This document shows, one piece after another, positions 24,101 to 35,660 of a DNA stretch of 64,000 bases. The stretch comes from Taxillus chinensis. Taxonomy: Eukaryota > Streptophyta > Magnoliopsida > Santalales > Loranthaceae. A program made the translations under genes and the position numbers. How positions within the stretch are numbered: the stretch's first letter is position 1; the number at the start of each line of letters is the position of its first letter. The stretch is taken from assembly GCA_023512835.1 (NCBI GenBank), contig CM042084.1, positions 12,115,842 to 12,179,841 on the forward strand, in the 5' to 3' direction. The notes beneath the pieces were generated by a model. It saw only the letters and a list, made by a program, of their open reading frames with translations. It made no database searches and was not told the DNA's origin.

Positions 24101-27100
24101 TTTGTATTAAGATTTTATGACATCATCAATAGTAAGTGCGCAAAAAGAAAAAACACTCAGGAGATGTATTGAAATGCTTGTCCTAGCATGCAGCATGCAA
24201 TTTGGGCAACGACCTGAATACTATATATTTGTTTGTTTCAGCAGATTGTGACTGTACTTTTGTAAATGTTATTATGCAATAATTGATCTATCAAACGTTC
24301 ATTTGTATTATATTGATCGTTGTAATTTTATTTTAATCTGTTGACATGATATTAAATCTATTTATTTTTTATACAATGTATGCGTAGCGTCAATAGAGCT
24401 CACTCCAGTGTGCTTAAGCTCTAGGACCCCATTGAGCATGCCATGCGGTTACACCTTAAGTTACTATGGTCTCAAGGATGAAATGGTCATTGCTTTAATT
24501 TGAATCTGAAGATGCATTTCCTTGAGGAGTACTGCATTTCCAGTAAGTAAGCCAACTAGGCCTTATCCTAAGAATCTGAGGTTGAATTTGAGGACACTGT
24601 ACGAGAAACATTTTATTGCAACAGGGTTTAGTCTAGAAGTATGTTAGTTCCTTCCCCTTGGGATTGTTTAGGCATTCAAATTCTCATTTTCTTTCACAGA
24701 AAAGGAAAAGCAATGAGATTTTAGTTTCAAGCTGGACTTGGTTTGTATTATGTTTTTGCCCTTCTTCACAGGTCTATAGTTGAGATATTATGAATTTCCA
24801 GAAGCCTATTTGGAATTATTGGAGCAATGTTATCAGGCACTCAGGTCTTAAAGTTTCTAGATATTTGTTTGTTTGTTTGTTTCTGGGATAGAATATGTTG
24901 CCAAAAGTTAGGTGGGACATGTTCCTGTCCCTTTTTCTGCCCTATATCTATATGTTACAACATTGTAGATTTATAGATTGAACATCTAATCCATTAGCTA
25001 AACTTGTGATGGCTGCTCATTCTCTAGATCTTTTCATCTTTGACATCCCCTTCTCCATCCTCTTTTTCCAATTAAGCTAAGATTTTGTCTATTTTGTGCT
25101 GGTTGAAGTTGATTTTTTATCTGGGCTATCAATCTTCACAGCTTTCAGATTTACATCTGTGTTTGTTCCTGAACCGCATCCCCTAGCTAAGGAGAAGGGT
25201 GTCATTCCGAGTTTACAAAAGCTTACCTCAACATGTATACAGCCAATGGACGTTCTGATTCAGGTATTGTATCTGGCAACTAGTTGTGATTACGTTATTA
25301 AACATATTCAGAATTCTCAGTCCTATTTGACTTAAAATTAGTTGGAAGGTTCTGGAAATTGGCCAATGGATGAGATTGCACTTGAGAAGACTAAATCTGC
25401 TTTCCTTCTAAAAATTGGGGAGAGGTAAGCCATGCTCCATTTGCTTTCTTTTTCTCTCTTTAAAAAATTATGAAAGCTTGCGTCTTTCTTGATTTGCCTA
25501 TCTGATATACTATGTATAACAGTCTCCAGAGTAGATTTGGAATGACTTGTAATGCTACTGAGGATGATGTCAATGTTTTGATGTCTGGATATGCATTTCG
25601 TCTTAAAATTTTGCATGAAAGAGGCCTGCGTCTGGTGCAGAAACAATGTAAAAATTTCTGTTGATAATGTTTACATATTCATTAGTTTGTGATTTATTTC
25701 TGTCCGATTCTGCTTATTGTGCTTTTTTGTTTAGATGGAAGTGATAAGTGGGTGTCGTCAGTGGATAGGAAACTTTTTTCTCGTAGTCAGCATTGCAGCA
25801 TGATTAATGGTTTACAGGGTCGTTATCAGACATATGGGCTTGTTGTTCGGTAAGATATGTATAAAATATTGATCTTTTATTATTATTATTTTGGTCATCA
25901 TTAGTGCTGCCATTATTATTGTTTTGCAAGCTAGAGTTTCATGTTTATTTGATTTTCAGGCTGGCAAAAAGGTGGATAGCTTCACATCTCTTTTCTGCTT
26001 GCTTATTGGAGGAGGCAGTTGAATTGTTGGTTGCACATGCTTTTACCAAGCCATTACCATTTCATGCTCCTTGTTCAAGAATGTCTGGATTTCTAAGGTT
26101 GACTTTCTCCTTCTTATCATCTATTCAATTTGTATGGTAAATCTTGGTTGTAAACGTGCATACTTTTTCAATTGTGTTTGCTGTAAGGAATTAGCTTTCT
26201 TTATATTTAAATAATGCCTTGAAAACCGTCCAAATGCAGTTATGGTCATAAAATATGTTAAACTTATCCTTTCCCGGAATACATGTGTAGTTTGGTTTAT
26301 TTGTGAAACTGACATTTTCCTATTGGCCAATGCATCCCAAATATAATTTTTACAGGTTCTTGCGATTATTGTCAGAGTATGATTGGGCCTTCTCCCCTTT
26401 GGTTGTAGACATTAATAATGACTTGAGTAGAGATGATGAAAAAGATATTGATGTGAGAATAGCAATTTTGAAGAAGTTACATTATGTTTGTACTTTGGTT
26501 CACCTAGTTCCTTGATGTATTTAACGACTATTCTTTCACCAATTTTGCAGGAGAAATTCATGTTAAGTAGAAAAGCATCAGACGCAAGCCCATCAATGTT
26601 CTTGGCCACAACTTACGACAAGGCATCTGAAGCCTGGACATTGCCTTCACCAAATTCATACGTGAGTAGTTCACATGAACTTATTGTCTGTTTTAAGTTT
26701 TTATGAAAATAATAGTGTTTTATTTGGACTCTTTCATTTCTCTGTGAAATGATGAATCCATAATTCGTTCCTTCAAAGGAAATCTTATTCAGTAAGTTGT
26801 TTAATCCCAAGAAGTAAAATGAAAATGATTTTTTGACCAAGTCGGTGCTTTTGATATTTTCTGTGGATATGGAAGGAGGCCGCCTTTACTTTCAGCCAAT
26901 AGTATCCACTGACATGATAATTTGGGTATGACATCCATTATGTGAATGTACTTGTTGACACATTTGAAAGCTGTAGGCATAAAAATCTACGTCAATTAGT
27001 CTCCAAACCTGTAGCAGTTATAGTGCATATTGTCCAACTTTTTTACTATGCTAATGCAGGAGCTTAGGAAGTTGGTGGCCTATGCTAGATGTAGTGCAAA

Positions 27101-28047
27101 CTTGTTGACCAAGCTTATTTTGGAGGATCAAACTGAATCTCGTAGATGGGAGGTGAGCCAAATTTTTTAAAACTAAATTATGACTTGGAGTTAGCATTCA
27201 TGTGATGGCCACTTGGACGACATTAGTCTGGTGAATGACCAACCCTGGTCTTTTGGTGGTATACTAATGTATTTTTGGTCTTGCAGTGCCTTTTCCGGAC
27301 TCCCTTGGACAAGTACGATGCATTAATTGTTCTTCACAGTAACAGATTGGCTTTTCCCCAACGCCTTCTATTCCCGTCCAAACCAAACCAAGGTAAGTAA
27401 TTTCATCGTGGCTATACCGTGGCGAGTTATCTTGTTTTCCCTTCATTGTTACTGTCTGATGTAGCAAGTGCAAGTCATATAATTGTACATAATTTGGCAG
27501 GAAGGCACGTGGCTTTTGGCAATGCTAGCCAAGATTTCCGCCCTTTCTTGTTGCCTGCTGACATAAAGGGGAACCCTGAGGAAATGAAATCCAAGCTAAT
27601 GGTAAATTTTGATCCGCTGAGATGCTTTATTGGGGACATACAGGCAAGTATCATGTGAGCCCTTATTTGTTCTAGAAAAATCACTTTGACTCCACTGTTT
27701 TCTATGACACTAGCTAGTCCGTAATGTCATATCCAGGAAGGGTTCCCAGATGCTTTCAAGTTGTGGTATGATTCTTTGGGAGGTGACGCTATTGGCTTAA
27801 CGTGGGAGAGATCCGGTTCAAAGGTATAGTTAAATTGTACAGATTATAGTCCACAGGTATAATTGATGAAAGATGAACTCCCTTAAAAGTTCAATCGTGT
27901 GTAATTTATTGGTTTCAGAAACGAGGAAGAGACGAGACTGACGTGGATGCAGAAGATCCTGTCAGTATGCTGAGGACTCTTGGTGATTTGGGAAGTGGAT
28001 TCGTGAAGAGTGTTTATTTTCTCAAGGCCCCAAGAATTGGCACCTAA
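18200..28047 (+). CDS. NOL6: NOL6/Nrap/Utp22-type nucleolar ribosome-assembly protein
   Basis: Twenty-six exons: 18200-18355, 18458-18619, 19336-19501, 19646-19762, 19850-19983, 20062-20221, 21785-21852, 22065-22163, 22281-22396, 22854-23028, 23117-23227, 23314-23392, 23492-23635, 23762-23878, 25142-25263, 25342-25424, 25523-25647, 25735-25849, 25960-26097, 26356-26452, 26551-26661, 27060-27152, 27287-27392, 27501-27643, 27737-27823 and 27919-28047. They sum to 3153 nt, 1050 codons plus stop, with consistent phases, and match the usual plant length. Nrap-family signatures are clear: ADLAPGFVRDLG, the nucleotidyltransferase-like GGSYAIRC (residues 83-90) with DVSVD (95-99), YHAKRCLYL, WSTFQNEARKP, FWGKKSDLRRFKDG, GNWPMD, MINGLQGR, RLAKRWIASHLF, DKASEAW and GGDAIGLTW. 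The family works in the UTP-C module of the small-subunit processome in the nucleolus, and its nucleotidyltransferase folds are considered inactive. Introns 8 and 24 use GC donors. No break in the frame. Confidence 0.95.
18828..18906 (-). mobile_element. 3' end of an RTE-like LINE or related SINE in NOL6 intron 2
   Basis: 'cacaacaacaacaaatcctt' followed by 'ttatcccaacgacttagg' and 'catatgg' resembles, on the minus strand, the common plant retroposon tail '..cc(a)tatg...gtggg.taaggatt(tgt)n'. Only the terminal ~80 bp is present. Recognition is from memory of that tail motif, hence modest confidence. Confidence 0.4.
20608..21332. mobile_element. PIF/Harbinger-like MITE with GC-rich core in NOL6 intron 6
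   Basis: The left end is GGCATCTCCAGTAGGTTAGG and the right end on the opposite strand is GGGCATGACCAGTAGCAACA. Both continue into a shared 'atttcattagct' word. AT-rich arms (20608-20790, 21170-21332) bracket a strikingly GC-rich core (20830-21160). The right flank is TTA but the left flank reads GAA, so the target duplication is imperfect. Core ORFs on both strands are compositional and show no domain. Confidence 0.5.
22164..22280 (+). other. GC-AG intron 8 of NOL6
   Basis: The exon ends ...CTAGAG and the intron starts gcaagttt, ending atatacag. Splicing here joins ...SGFLE to LREEAALS in frame, as the protein family requires. No nearby GT keeps the frame and the conserved residues. AG|GCAAGT is the strong-context form usual for natural GC donors. 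Confidence 0.85.
23956..24468. mobile_element. hAT-like element in NOL6 intron 14 (probable)
   Basis: The left end CATAATTATTAAAATACC and the right end read on the opposite strand, CATAGTAACTTAAGGTG, resemble the ends of the element at 56177-57110. Subterminal 'cctaggctcc' and 'gtctaggcatgc' words fit. The flanking 8-mers GTACTGAG and GTCTCAAG match at only four positions, so the target duplication is doubtful. Confidence 0.4.
27644..27736 (+). other. GC-AG intron 24 of NOL6
   Basis: The exon ends GGGGACATACAG, the intron starts gcaagtat and ends atatccag. The join gives FIGDIQ-EGFPDAFKLWYD in frame. The donor context CAG|GCAAGT is the same as in intron 8 of this gene. Confidence 0.85.
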
Positions 28048-31000
28048 ATTGAGATGCCAACTTTCAGGGGGCCAAACCGGTGGACCACTTTTTCTTGACA
28101 GCGCCACTCTTGTTGCTGCACGATAGAACAAAAGTGGCGCCACAGTTTAAGGGAAGGGTAAGGTGCTGTTGCTCCACAGTTTTGTAATGATCCACAATCT
28201 TGTATGTTCATTCTGTTTCCCAAGACATAAAAATTGAAATCGTGTTTTCCTACACCCAATGCCGACCCCATCCCCAGGTCTACAGAGTGGAGGAAAGTCA
28301 TGTTTTCTGGTGCGAGTAAAGTCACGACTTGACTTTCAAACATTAATTTTATTGTGCCCCAAACGACACATGATGCTGATGGCATAATAAATGCTCACGG
28401 ATCAATACAATTCTTTGGATGCGATAATTATTGACAAAATAATTATTACAAGAAATAATTATTGAAAAAGTCAGAAAAAGGTTTTTGCTTAAAGGCACTT
28501 ATTTTTAGGCCTTGTTTGATTCATGAATTGTCTAATTTATTGAAAGGAAATTAGCTATTATTAGAATTGATTATCACTTAGAATTGATTAGTTATTTTTA
28601 TTCCTTTGTTTGGTTATATCATAAGATTAAATTAAATTTCTTTCATTTATATAAAAAACTGATGCATGTAAATTCCTATGATGCTTGTTTTGTTTTTGGA
28701 AATTCAGCTGGTTTGAAAAATTGATTTGTCGTTGCCAACTGAAATCACGCAGCAGCTACACCCCTCCCTCCTCCCTCTTCATCTCTGCAATTGATGGTGT
28801 CGAGAGCTGGCGTCAATTGCGTCCTCGAATGATGATAAGTCCCAGATTGGGATCGACCGAAGGTATGCGGGTCTGTCTGTCAGGGCGAACCTCTGGCTGT
28901 TGAGACCAGTTTCAAGTGAACCTCTGGCTGTCTCTGACAAACTCTCGACTTTAACCAGAAATCTCTCGTTGGAACCCACAGGAGATCAAGATCCTCGTCA
29001 TCGGGGAATCTCTGGCCGCTGCAGAAGATTATATTGTTGTCGTTAATGAGCCTTTAGCTGTTGGAGATTGAGATTCATGTCGTCAGTAAAATCGCTACAA
29101 CTAGCTTCTGGTTTTCTACAAGCAAGGGTGTTATTCAAATTTCTTATATAACATAAAACTAATGCAAAGTATATTAATAAAATTATTACATAAATTAATT
29201 AATTCATTATAACTGTCAATGGATTTTTGTCCGTAAAAAAAATTAATAAAAATTAACATTTAAATAAAATTTATACATCAAATAAATAACTTGATTAATC
29301 AGCATAATTCAAATTCCTAACACTAGCTCCAATTTTAAAGTATAGCAAAAGTCTGATTTGCGTGTTCAATTTAGGCGCTATGCAAGATGGATTAGCTAAA
29401 GCCTTTCGTTTTTTAGCGGCTCATGTGAGATTGGTATTATCAAATAAAATATTAGCCGATATTAATATTAATTAAAAAAAAATACTATTTGCAACCGTGA
29501 ATGTGTCCTTACTACGCAACCGATTGATGTGACAATTATTATGTTAGCAAAAATACTTAAAAATTTAACGCGCAGTGCACCAAATCTGAAATAAAGAGAA
29601 AGAGAGCAGGAGAGGGAGGAAGGAGCCTCGAGCCGTAGATCTAGACGAAAGAAAGTAAAAATATGACATAAAATCATATTTTGGAGGCGATAGAAGGCTT
29701 TTTTTTGGAAATCCGAGAGCGAAAAATTTCCTACGGGAATTTTGGCAACGTAACTCTTGTCAATACATACAAATTAAAAAAATAGGCCTAAATCGGACCA
29801 TTATAGCTATGGCCATTTAAAGTTTTCGTCAGAAATTATAGTCGACGAAACTCAGAAACCAGTAAATCTGAGCGTGAGAGAGATGATCGATGCCTGCTCG
29901 ACGCCTGCCAGCAAATTTGCTGGAACCCATGCTCAAGCCTCTGCTCAAGGGGAGGTTCGAGCATGCCTCAAGCAGAGGTTCAAACATGAACTCAAATATA
30001 TCTGCTCGAGGCATATTCAAACCTCGCCTCGAGCAAATGCAAGCGATGATTTGGAAGCGAACTAAATCCAATCCTAGCCTTATCCGTAAATCAAAGCAAC
30101 GGTGGCCTTAGTGCCTCTTGGCCAAATATTGAAAAAAAAAAATGGTTTATTATTTTTTTCCTTGAGACAATCAATTTAATCAATTGAAAACGTATACTTA
30201 ATTTTCTTCCCCTGCTACTCCACGCGGCTCTCCAAAAAATTGGTACGCCAAAATTATCTGCACCAACATCTCCTAGACTTATTATTTGAACCCAAAAACA
30301 CCCCAAAAGAATAATCAGAATAAATCCAACGAAATTCCAAATCCAAATATTTACGGATCCTGAAATCACCACTTCATTTTTAAAAAAAAGGAAACGAATC
30401 CGATCTGGGGATGAAAGAATCCTGGAGATTGAAGATTGGAGAAAGAGGGTCCTTGCCTGGATCGACTGAAGCGACGCCGACGATTGCAGAGATGGAGATT
30501 GACGACAGCGATTGACGAGTGCAGGCAAAGGTCGAGATTGAGTAGATAGAGAATTTGGGCGGATAGGCCAGCATCTGGGCAGAGATCGGCAACGAAGGTG
30601 TCGACGGACGGTGAACATCTATCTGATCGGTAATCATTCACTAGTGTGTTTGGTGTACTAAACATTGGGAAAATAAAAACACTTAATTTTCCTTAGTTTT
30701 CTTATAGGGACAAACGCGTCAAAAACAAGTTCCCTGTAATGATTACAGAGGCTGCTGCGTGCCCAAAGGTACAAGCACCAACGTGCTGGTACCGACAGGT
30801 GCAGCTCACTCATTGATAAGCCAAACAGTTATGGAATTTTGTTCTAAATTTTTTCAACGTCAGTGATTTTTATTTTTATTTGGGTTTTGTCTGGTTTAAA
30901 TGTTTAATAAACTTTCATTTTTATTTCCAAAAATCATTGGTGTCAAAAATAATTATAGAAATTTTTAGCTTGACGATGTGATATTTTTGAAAAGTAAATA

Positions 31001-33812
31001 GTTAATTATTTTCCTGACATGAATTACAAAGGAAAAAATAAAAATTAGAGTCGGAGCTAACAAGATTCAAACTCAAATACACGTCAATATTTATCATATA
31101 GTTAAATTTTATATATATAGAGAGAGAGAGAGGGAGAGAGCTTATATCATAATGTTTATTTGTTAATAAAAACTAAAAAAAATCCAAATTTCATTAATAA
31201 GTCCATTTTGTAATTTACAAGATTACAAACTTGCATTAAAAGTTAAAATCAAGTTTAATTTATTACATTTATATTACATTATATATATATATATATATTA
31301 ATAGGCTACTTAAATTATAAAAATAAATTTGGTTTAATAGTGTCTGTGGCACTTGAAGCAAGGCATGTTAATCGGCACCAGCTTGATGAAAAAGGACACA
31401 TATTTGTGGATAGGTTTGTAATTTAAAAAACAATACTCTAGTCACGGTATTGTATACCAGTTATGAAATTTATTCCTATTTTCGCGTTTGGTAAGCCAAA
31501 TAAGAGGAAATTGATGATTCACTTAAGAATTATATTCCATTGTACAGGTTAAAATCGAATCCCTCCATAAATTAGATTTTGAAAATCCCTACGGTCGTGG
31601 GAATGAATTTTCAATGTTGCCCTTTTTACTCGCGCCCTGCACGTTGCCATACGCCACCCTTCTGGATGACCGATGACTGCCACCCCTGCTACTGTTGCCC
31701 ACGTCCCTTGTTGACAATCTCCTCTCCCGCCTCTAATGCACACGATGCCAGATCTCCTCTTCTGATTGACGACGTAGGGGGATGACGACTATCAATCTCC
31801 TCTCCCACCTCCTTGAACCGTGGACTGCCACCCCTTCTACTGTCGCCCACCTCCCTCGCCGCCGATCTCCTCTCCACCTCCAACGCCGCTAACAACAACA
31901 ACGTCAAACCACCTCTCCTGATTGATGACGCAAGAGGTGATGACCATTAATCTCCTCTCTTATCTCCTTTAACGACAATGCCAAATGTAGATCCTGTTGG
32001 TGATAATGTCGAGGATGCATGGAGGTGGGGGGGATGATGCCAACAACGCAGGGAGTTAATGGCTTTGACAATTTTATTCTTTCCTATTTCAAAGCAAATC
32101 TTACATTTTAGAGATATATTTGTAATTTTCAAATAAATATCATATTTAAGGTATTGTATACAAATATGAATAAGATAATAAATTATTTCTATTTTTATTC
32201 TATTTTATTCTCATGTTAATTTCATTCCTTCAATTTCATTCTTTCGTATCAAAGGAGCCTTTAATCTTTAAATTTGAAATTGTGTTATATTAATTAATGT
32301 TATAATAATTAAAAAAATTAAAATTTTAATCTAGCCTGACATAGCCAATATGGGAGTCCTGTGTGTGTGTCTTGGATATTAAGCCTAATATGGTAAGGTC
32401 TTGCATGTGTGTGTGAACTATTTTGGATTTGAATCCCATTGTCTCCGATTCCTTTTTTATAAGTCATGTCATGTCAACCTGATCAAACTTACTATTTTTA
32501 TTTAATTTTTGAAAATATCACATCAACAAATTAATGCTTTTCGTCATTATTTTTTATGGTGGTGACTTTGGGGATAAAAATGAATCAAGCAAAAAAAAAT
32601 AAATCAAATGACCTTTAAAAAAAAATTAGAACAAAATTTAATGACCTTAAACAGTAATCAATTATATTTCAACTCTCCTATTCTTGTGGGACTTGGAATT
32701 AAGCGCCCCCACGCGTCTCGGGTCTCTTTCGAGTTTCAAATCTTTTATTTATATTTCTTTTCATGGAAATGTTTTTTAAAAATAAATTAAGTTATGCTAT
32801 ATTTATTAGTATTATTTTTATTATAATAAATATATATTTAAGATTTATGAGTTAATGTTCACATCGTGCATAGATATTATATATTAAATTATTATTTAAA
32901 TTATAATTATTAAATAAAAAATAATTAATAGTTTAAATTGATTTTGCATTAATACGACACATGTTTTAAAATTTTTAAATTCATAACTTTATATTTAATT
33001 TTTATTTCATTATTTATATTTATTTAAAATATATATGTTAAAATAATAATTTTATGTTTAACATTAGTCGTATTGTATATATTTGAGTAGCAGATTAAAA
33101 TATATATTATTTTATAATAGATTAATAAATCAAAAATAATTGTGCTTCAATTGTTAAAAACCAATTCTTACTCATTTAAAAAAAAAAAGCGCTTAAAACA
33201 AGAAAATAAATTTAAACAAATGTTTAACTTTAAGGGTAAACTTCTTCCAAATTAGAAATTAACAATCGATTCTCACTACATTCATCCAAAACTAACTTTA
33301 TTTTATTTAAAAAAACTTATGCGCAAATTATTTACGCAATGCTCTCCGTACACACCTAATGTGACAACATTTTCCTTAGGTTTTACTTAAACTTTCTCCT
33401 AGAAACAAAATATGTTATCATTATAGGAGAAAAATACACTATTTTAAATACTCAATCCCATACACAATTACACTCAATAAATTTTAAAATTCAATAACTC
33501 TATCAAAAATTCTCTTTAAATCCTCTCTTTCAATAATTGAGACACGCACACACACACACCTTGAATCATATGAGGTGCTTTTATCAAGGCTATAGACGGT
33601 GAGTTGCAGCCGCGACTTTTGATAATTTGAGATGCTGTGTTGTTACAGCTTGCTCTTTAATTTGTTAAAGTTTTAATTTTATCAAGTCAGCCACAATTAT
33701 TGACAATACAAACCCATTGGTGCTGCCTTTATAAATTATAATAGCCATAAGTTTTTAGGTCTATTAGATATGCAACTTATAAAATTTTGGAAGTACTGCA
33801 ACTTATAACTTA
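28048..33812. other. NOL6 3' UTR and repeat-rich intergenic region
   Basis: 28048 to about 28390 is the likely NOL6 3' UTR. 28506 onward starts TTA|GGCCTTGTTTGATTC, a PIF-like end whose partner I cannot fix. 29120-29330 and 30860-31330 are AT-rich, with (GA)n near 31120-31140 and (TA)n near 31278-31299. 30360-30620 is a purine/pyrimidine-skewed block with a long minus-strand ORF but no known domain. 31440-32262 looks like one insertion: 'ggtattgtatac' occurs near both sides, the core (31610-32060) is C-rich, and the right end reads GGCTCCTTTGATACGA on the opposite strand. 32280-33780 is AT-rich. I see no host gene. Confidence 0.5.
29890..30060. repeat. Cluster of GCTC(A/G)A words in both orientations
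   Basis: Within about 160 bp the words GCTCAAGC, GCTCAAGG, GGTTCGAGC, GCCTCAAGC, GGTTCAAAC, GCTCGAGGC and GCCTCGAGC follow one another at roughly 10-20-bp spacing, alternating strand. The result is a degenerate, partly palindromic array. Function and family are unknown to me. Confidence 0.5.
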
Positions 33813-33815
33813 TTA

Positions 33816-34399
33816 GAGCAACTCCAACCGAGCGCTAAAACACCAGACTATAGCGTAAAAAATGTTAAAACAAGCTCCAACGATGCGCTATTCTCTGTGT
33901 TATTTTCACGTAAATCTATAGTGCTGCGCCAGATCTAGCGCAGCACTGTTGTTGCGCTATCCCAGTGCCAAACCGAACGACGCCCCCCCCCCCCCCCCCC
34001 CCCCCCCCCTCTTCCTCGACACCGACACCACCCGGCCACCACGCTACCCCAGCACCGAACGCCCCCTCTCCCTCTTCCCCTGGCATCGGTTGGCCCTCCT
34101 CCCATCTTTCCCGTCACCGATTGGTCCGCCTCGCCTCTTTATCGGCGCCGAACGGCCCCCTCCTATCTTTCCCAGCGCTCAACGCCCCTCTCCCCTCTTC
34201 CTCAGCGCCGTTGGAGCAGCAGATCGGACTGCATGAGCCGGACTGGTGGTATGCTGTTAGAGAATATTTTTATTAATAAAAATAAAAAGAATAGTGTATA
34301 ACGTTAGCTTTGGTGCGATGGGTTGGAGATGACAACGAAAAATTACTGTATTTTAATGTAAAAGTTGCATTAAATTAAAGTTATGGGTTGGAGATGGTC
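33816..34399. mobile_element. PIF/Harbinger-like MITE with GC-rich core and a 27-C run
   Basis: The left end is GAGCAACTCCAACC and the right end on the opposite strand is GACCATCTCCAACC, flanked by TTA at 33813-33815 and 34400-34402. AT-rich arms bracket a C-rich core holding 27 consecutive C (33983-34009). The right end abuts the mitochondrial-like block. No transposase. Confidence 0.7.
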
Positions 34400-34402
34400 T
34401 TA

Positions 34403-35390
34403 GACTTACCGATACCCATATGTATTTCGAGGGAGATCCGAAAGGGGAGTTCGAACGACTTCTTGGATTGGGCGTGTACCCGGTCGGTATGCGTTGCGAA
34501 CACTTTCATTTTGTATTATATTGATAGGAGCTTGATAGAGAATGGTCCCACTACAAAACGTTTGCTTTTTCATTACTTCCATGGTCATTCCTTGTGGCAC
34601 GGCAGCACCCGTACTCTTGAGAAGGTTCGTCAGTAGAGATGTTCCCACAGGTGCCCCTTCTTCCAATGGTACTATAATTCCAATTCCTATCCCAGCATTC
34701 CCCCTTTTGGTCTACCGACCATATCTGAAAGTCTATCTCGGTATACTAGCGCCCGATATAACTCTTTTGAACAGCGGAGGTTGAGCAAGCAAAGCGGCAA
34801 CACAACAATAGAGCTAGATGCTGGAACCTCTATATAGTACTAGTGCTTTAACTTCTAGAAAAACAAGAGAGTCTAGGCGGCAGTCATACGCCAGTGCTCA
34901 AGAGCTACTCTTTCGATCTGTTGAAATCCATATGCTTTTTCTTTCTGACTCCCGATTCCATTTCATAGGCTCGGCTGTCAGAATAGGCTCCGCTGCATAG
35001 TCTCGTACGTTCACCCACTCCGGATACAAGTAATGTCCATTCCAATACTGTTTCCCCCAGCCGTATCACTCGAAGCCTTCCCCACAGATCTGGTAGTACA
35101 CCTGTCATGCTTTTCAACCGTATCTTAAGGGCACACTCCACAAAATGTAAAAGTATCAACACGCTAATTACACATGAAATGGTAACAGAATGCTACTTAA
35201 TGACACATTACATGGTAACTGAAAGCTCAGTAATGACACATGCAATGGTAACTGAAGAGCCCGGAGCGTAACTCGGAGAAATCGCTACAATATTTCCAGT
35301 ACTGTCCAATCCAGACACCGAGCCTTTCGCTTCGCCTTTTTGAGGCTAGCACCTCTCCCCCACCATCCCATTCCCCTTTTTCGCACTAAT
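34403..35390 (+). other. Probable nuclear copy of mitochondrial DNA (NUMT)
   Basis: Base composition changes abruptly to the balanced, low-repeat texture of plant mitochondrial DNA. The block holds an unmistakable start of mitochondrial ccmFC (34542-34715). After about 34716 it no longer follows ccmFC, so either the donor was rearranged or pieces were joined. 34900-35110 has a minus-strand reading frame (ORF 34905-35162) that I cannot assign. 35270-35390 ('cgagcctttcgcttcgcctt') again has mitochondrial texture. The right bound is a guess from composition. Confidence 0.6.
34542..34715 (+). pseudogene. ccmFC: Truncated mitochondrial ccmFC (cytochrome c maturation) start in the nucleus
   Basis: Fifty-eight codons read MVPLQNVCFFITSMV..., then GTAAPVLLRRFVSRDVPTGA, SSNGTIIPIPIP and FPLLVY, which is the N-terminal part of plant mitochondrial CcmFC. 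The protein normally sits in the inner membrane and takes part in haem attachment to c-type cytochromes. Ser and Pro codons occur where the edited mitochondrial protein carries Phe or Leu, i.e. the unedited DNA form. The match stops after LLVY and the frame runs on into unrelated sequence, so this fragment is non-functional in the nucleus. Confidence 0.75.
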
Positions 35391-35655
35391 TGAAATGCCA
35401 TGTAAGGTTTTTGTGCTGCTAGGTAAGAAGTGTGTGTATATATATAGGGTAGTAGGCTTCCCAAGTAGCTAGAAAAGCTGTTGTGAGAAGTGTGGGGATC
35501 GTCGGGATGAGGTTGAGACGTCGTAGTTTATGTGCATATTTTTTATTCTTTCCGGTTGCTTTTTTTGGGCTTTTGTTCATGCTTTAATATTTCATTCGAT
35601 TAATTAATTGGACCATATTCACGTTCACTCTTTTTTTTTCTTCTTTTTCTTTGTT
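35391..35655. other. Spacer left of the copia insertion
   Basis: Ordinary AT-rich sequence with a short (TA)n at about 35438-35446 and a T-rich run at 35630-35650. No feature seen besides the target site of the copia element at its right edge. Confidence 0.5.
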
Positions 35656-35660
35656 GTAGT

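Noticed and set aside
30091..30618. 175-residue minus-strand ORF
   Set aside because: No conserved motif or splice structure; the long frame follows from purine/pyrimidine skew. It could be a gene leader fragment, but nothing supports a protein.
33949..34276. Pro-rich ORFs of 95-103 residues
   Set aside because: Compositional product of the C-run and C-rich core of a mobile element.
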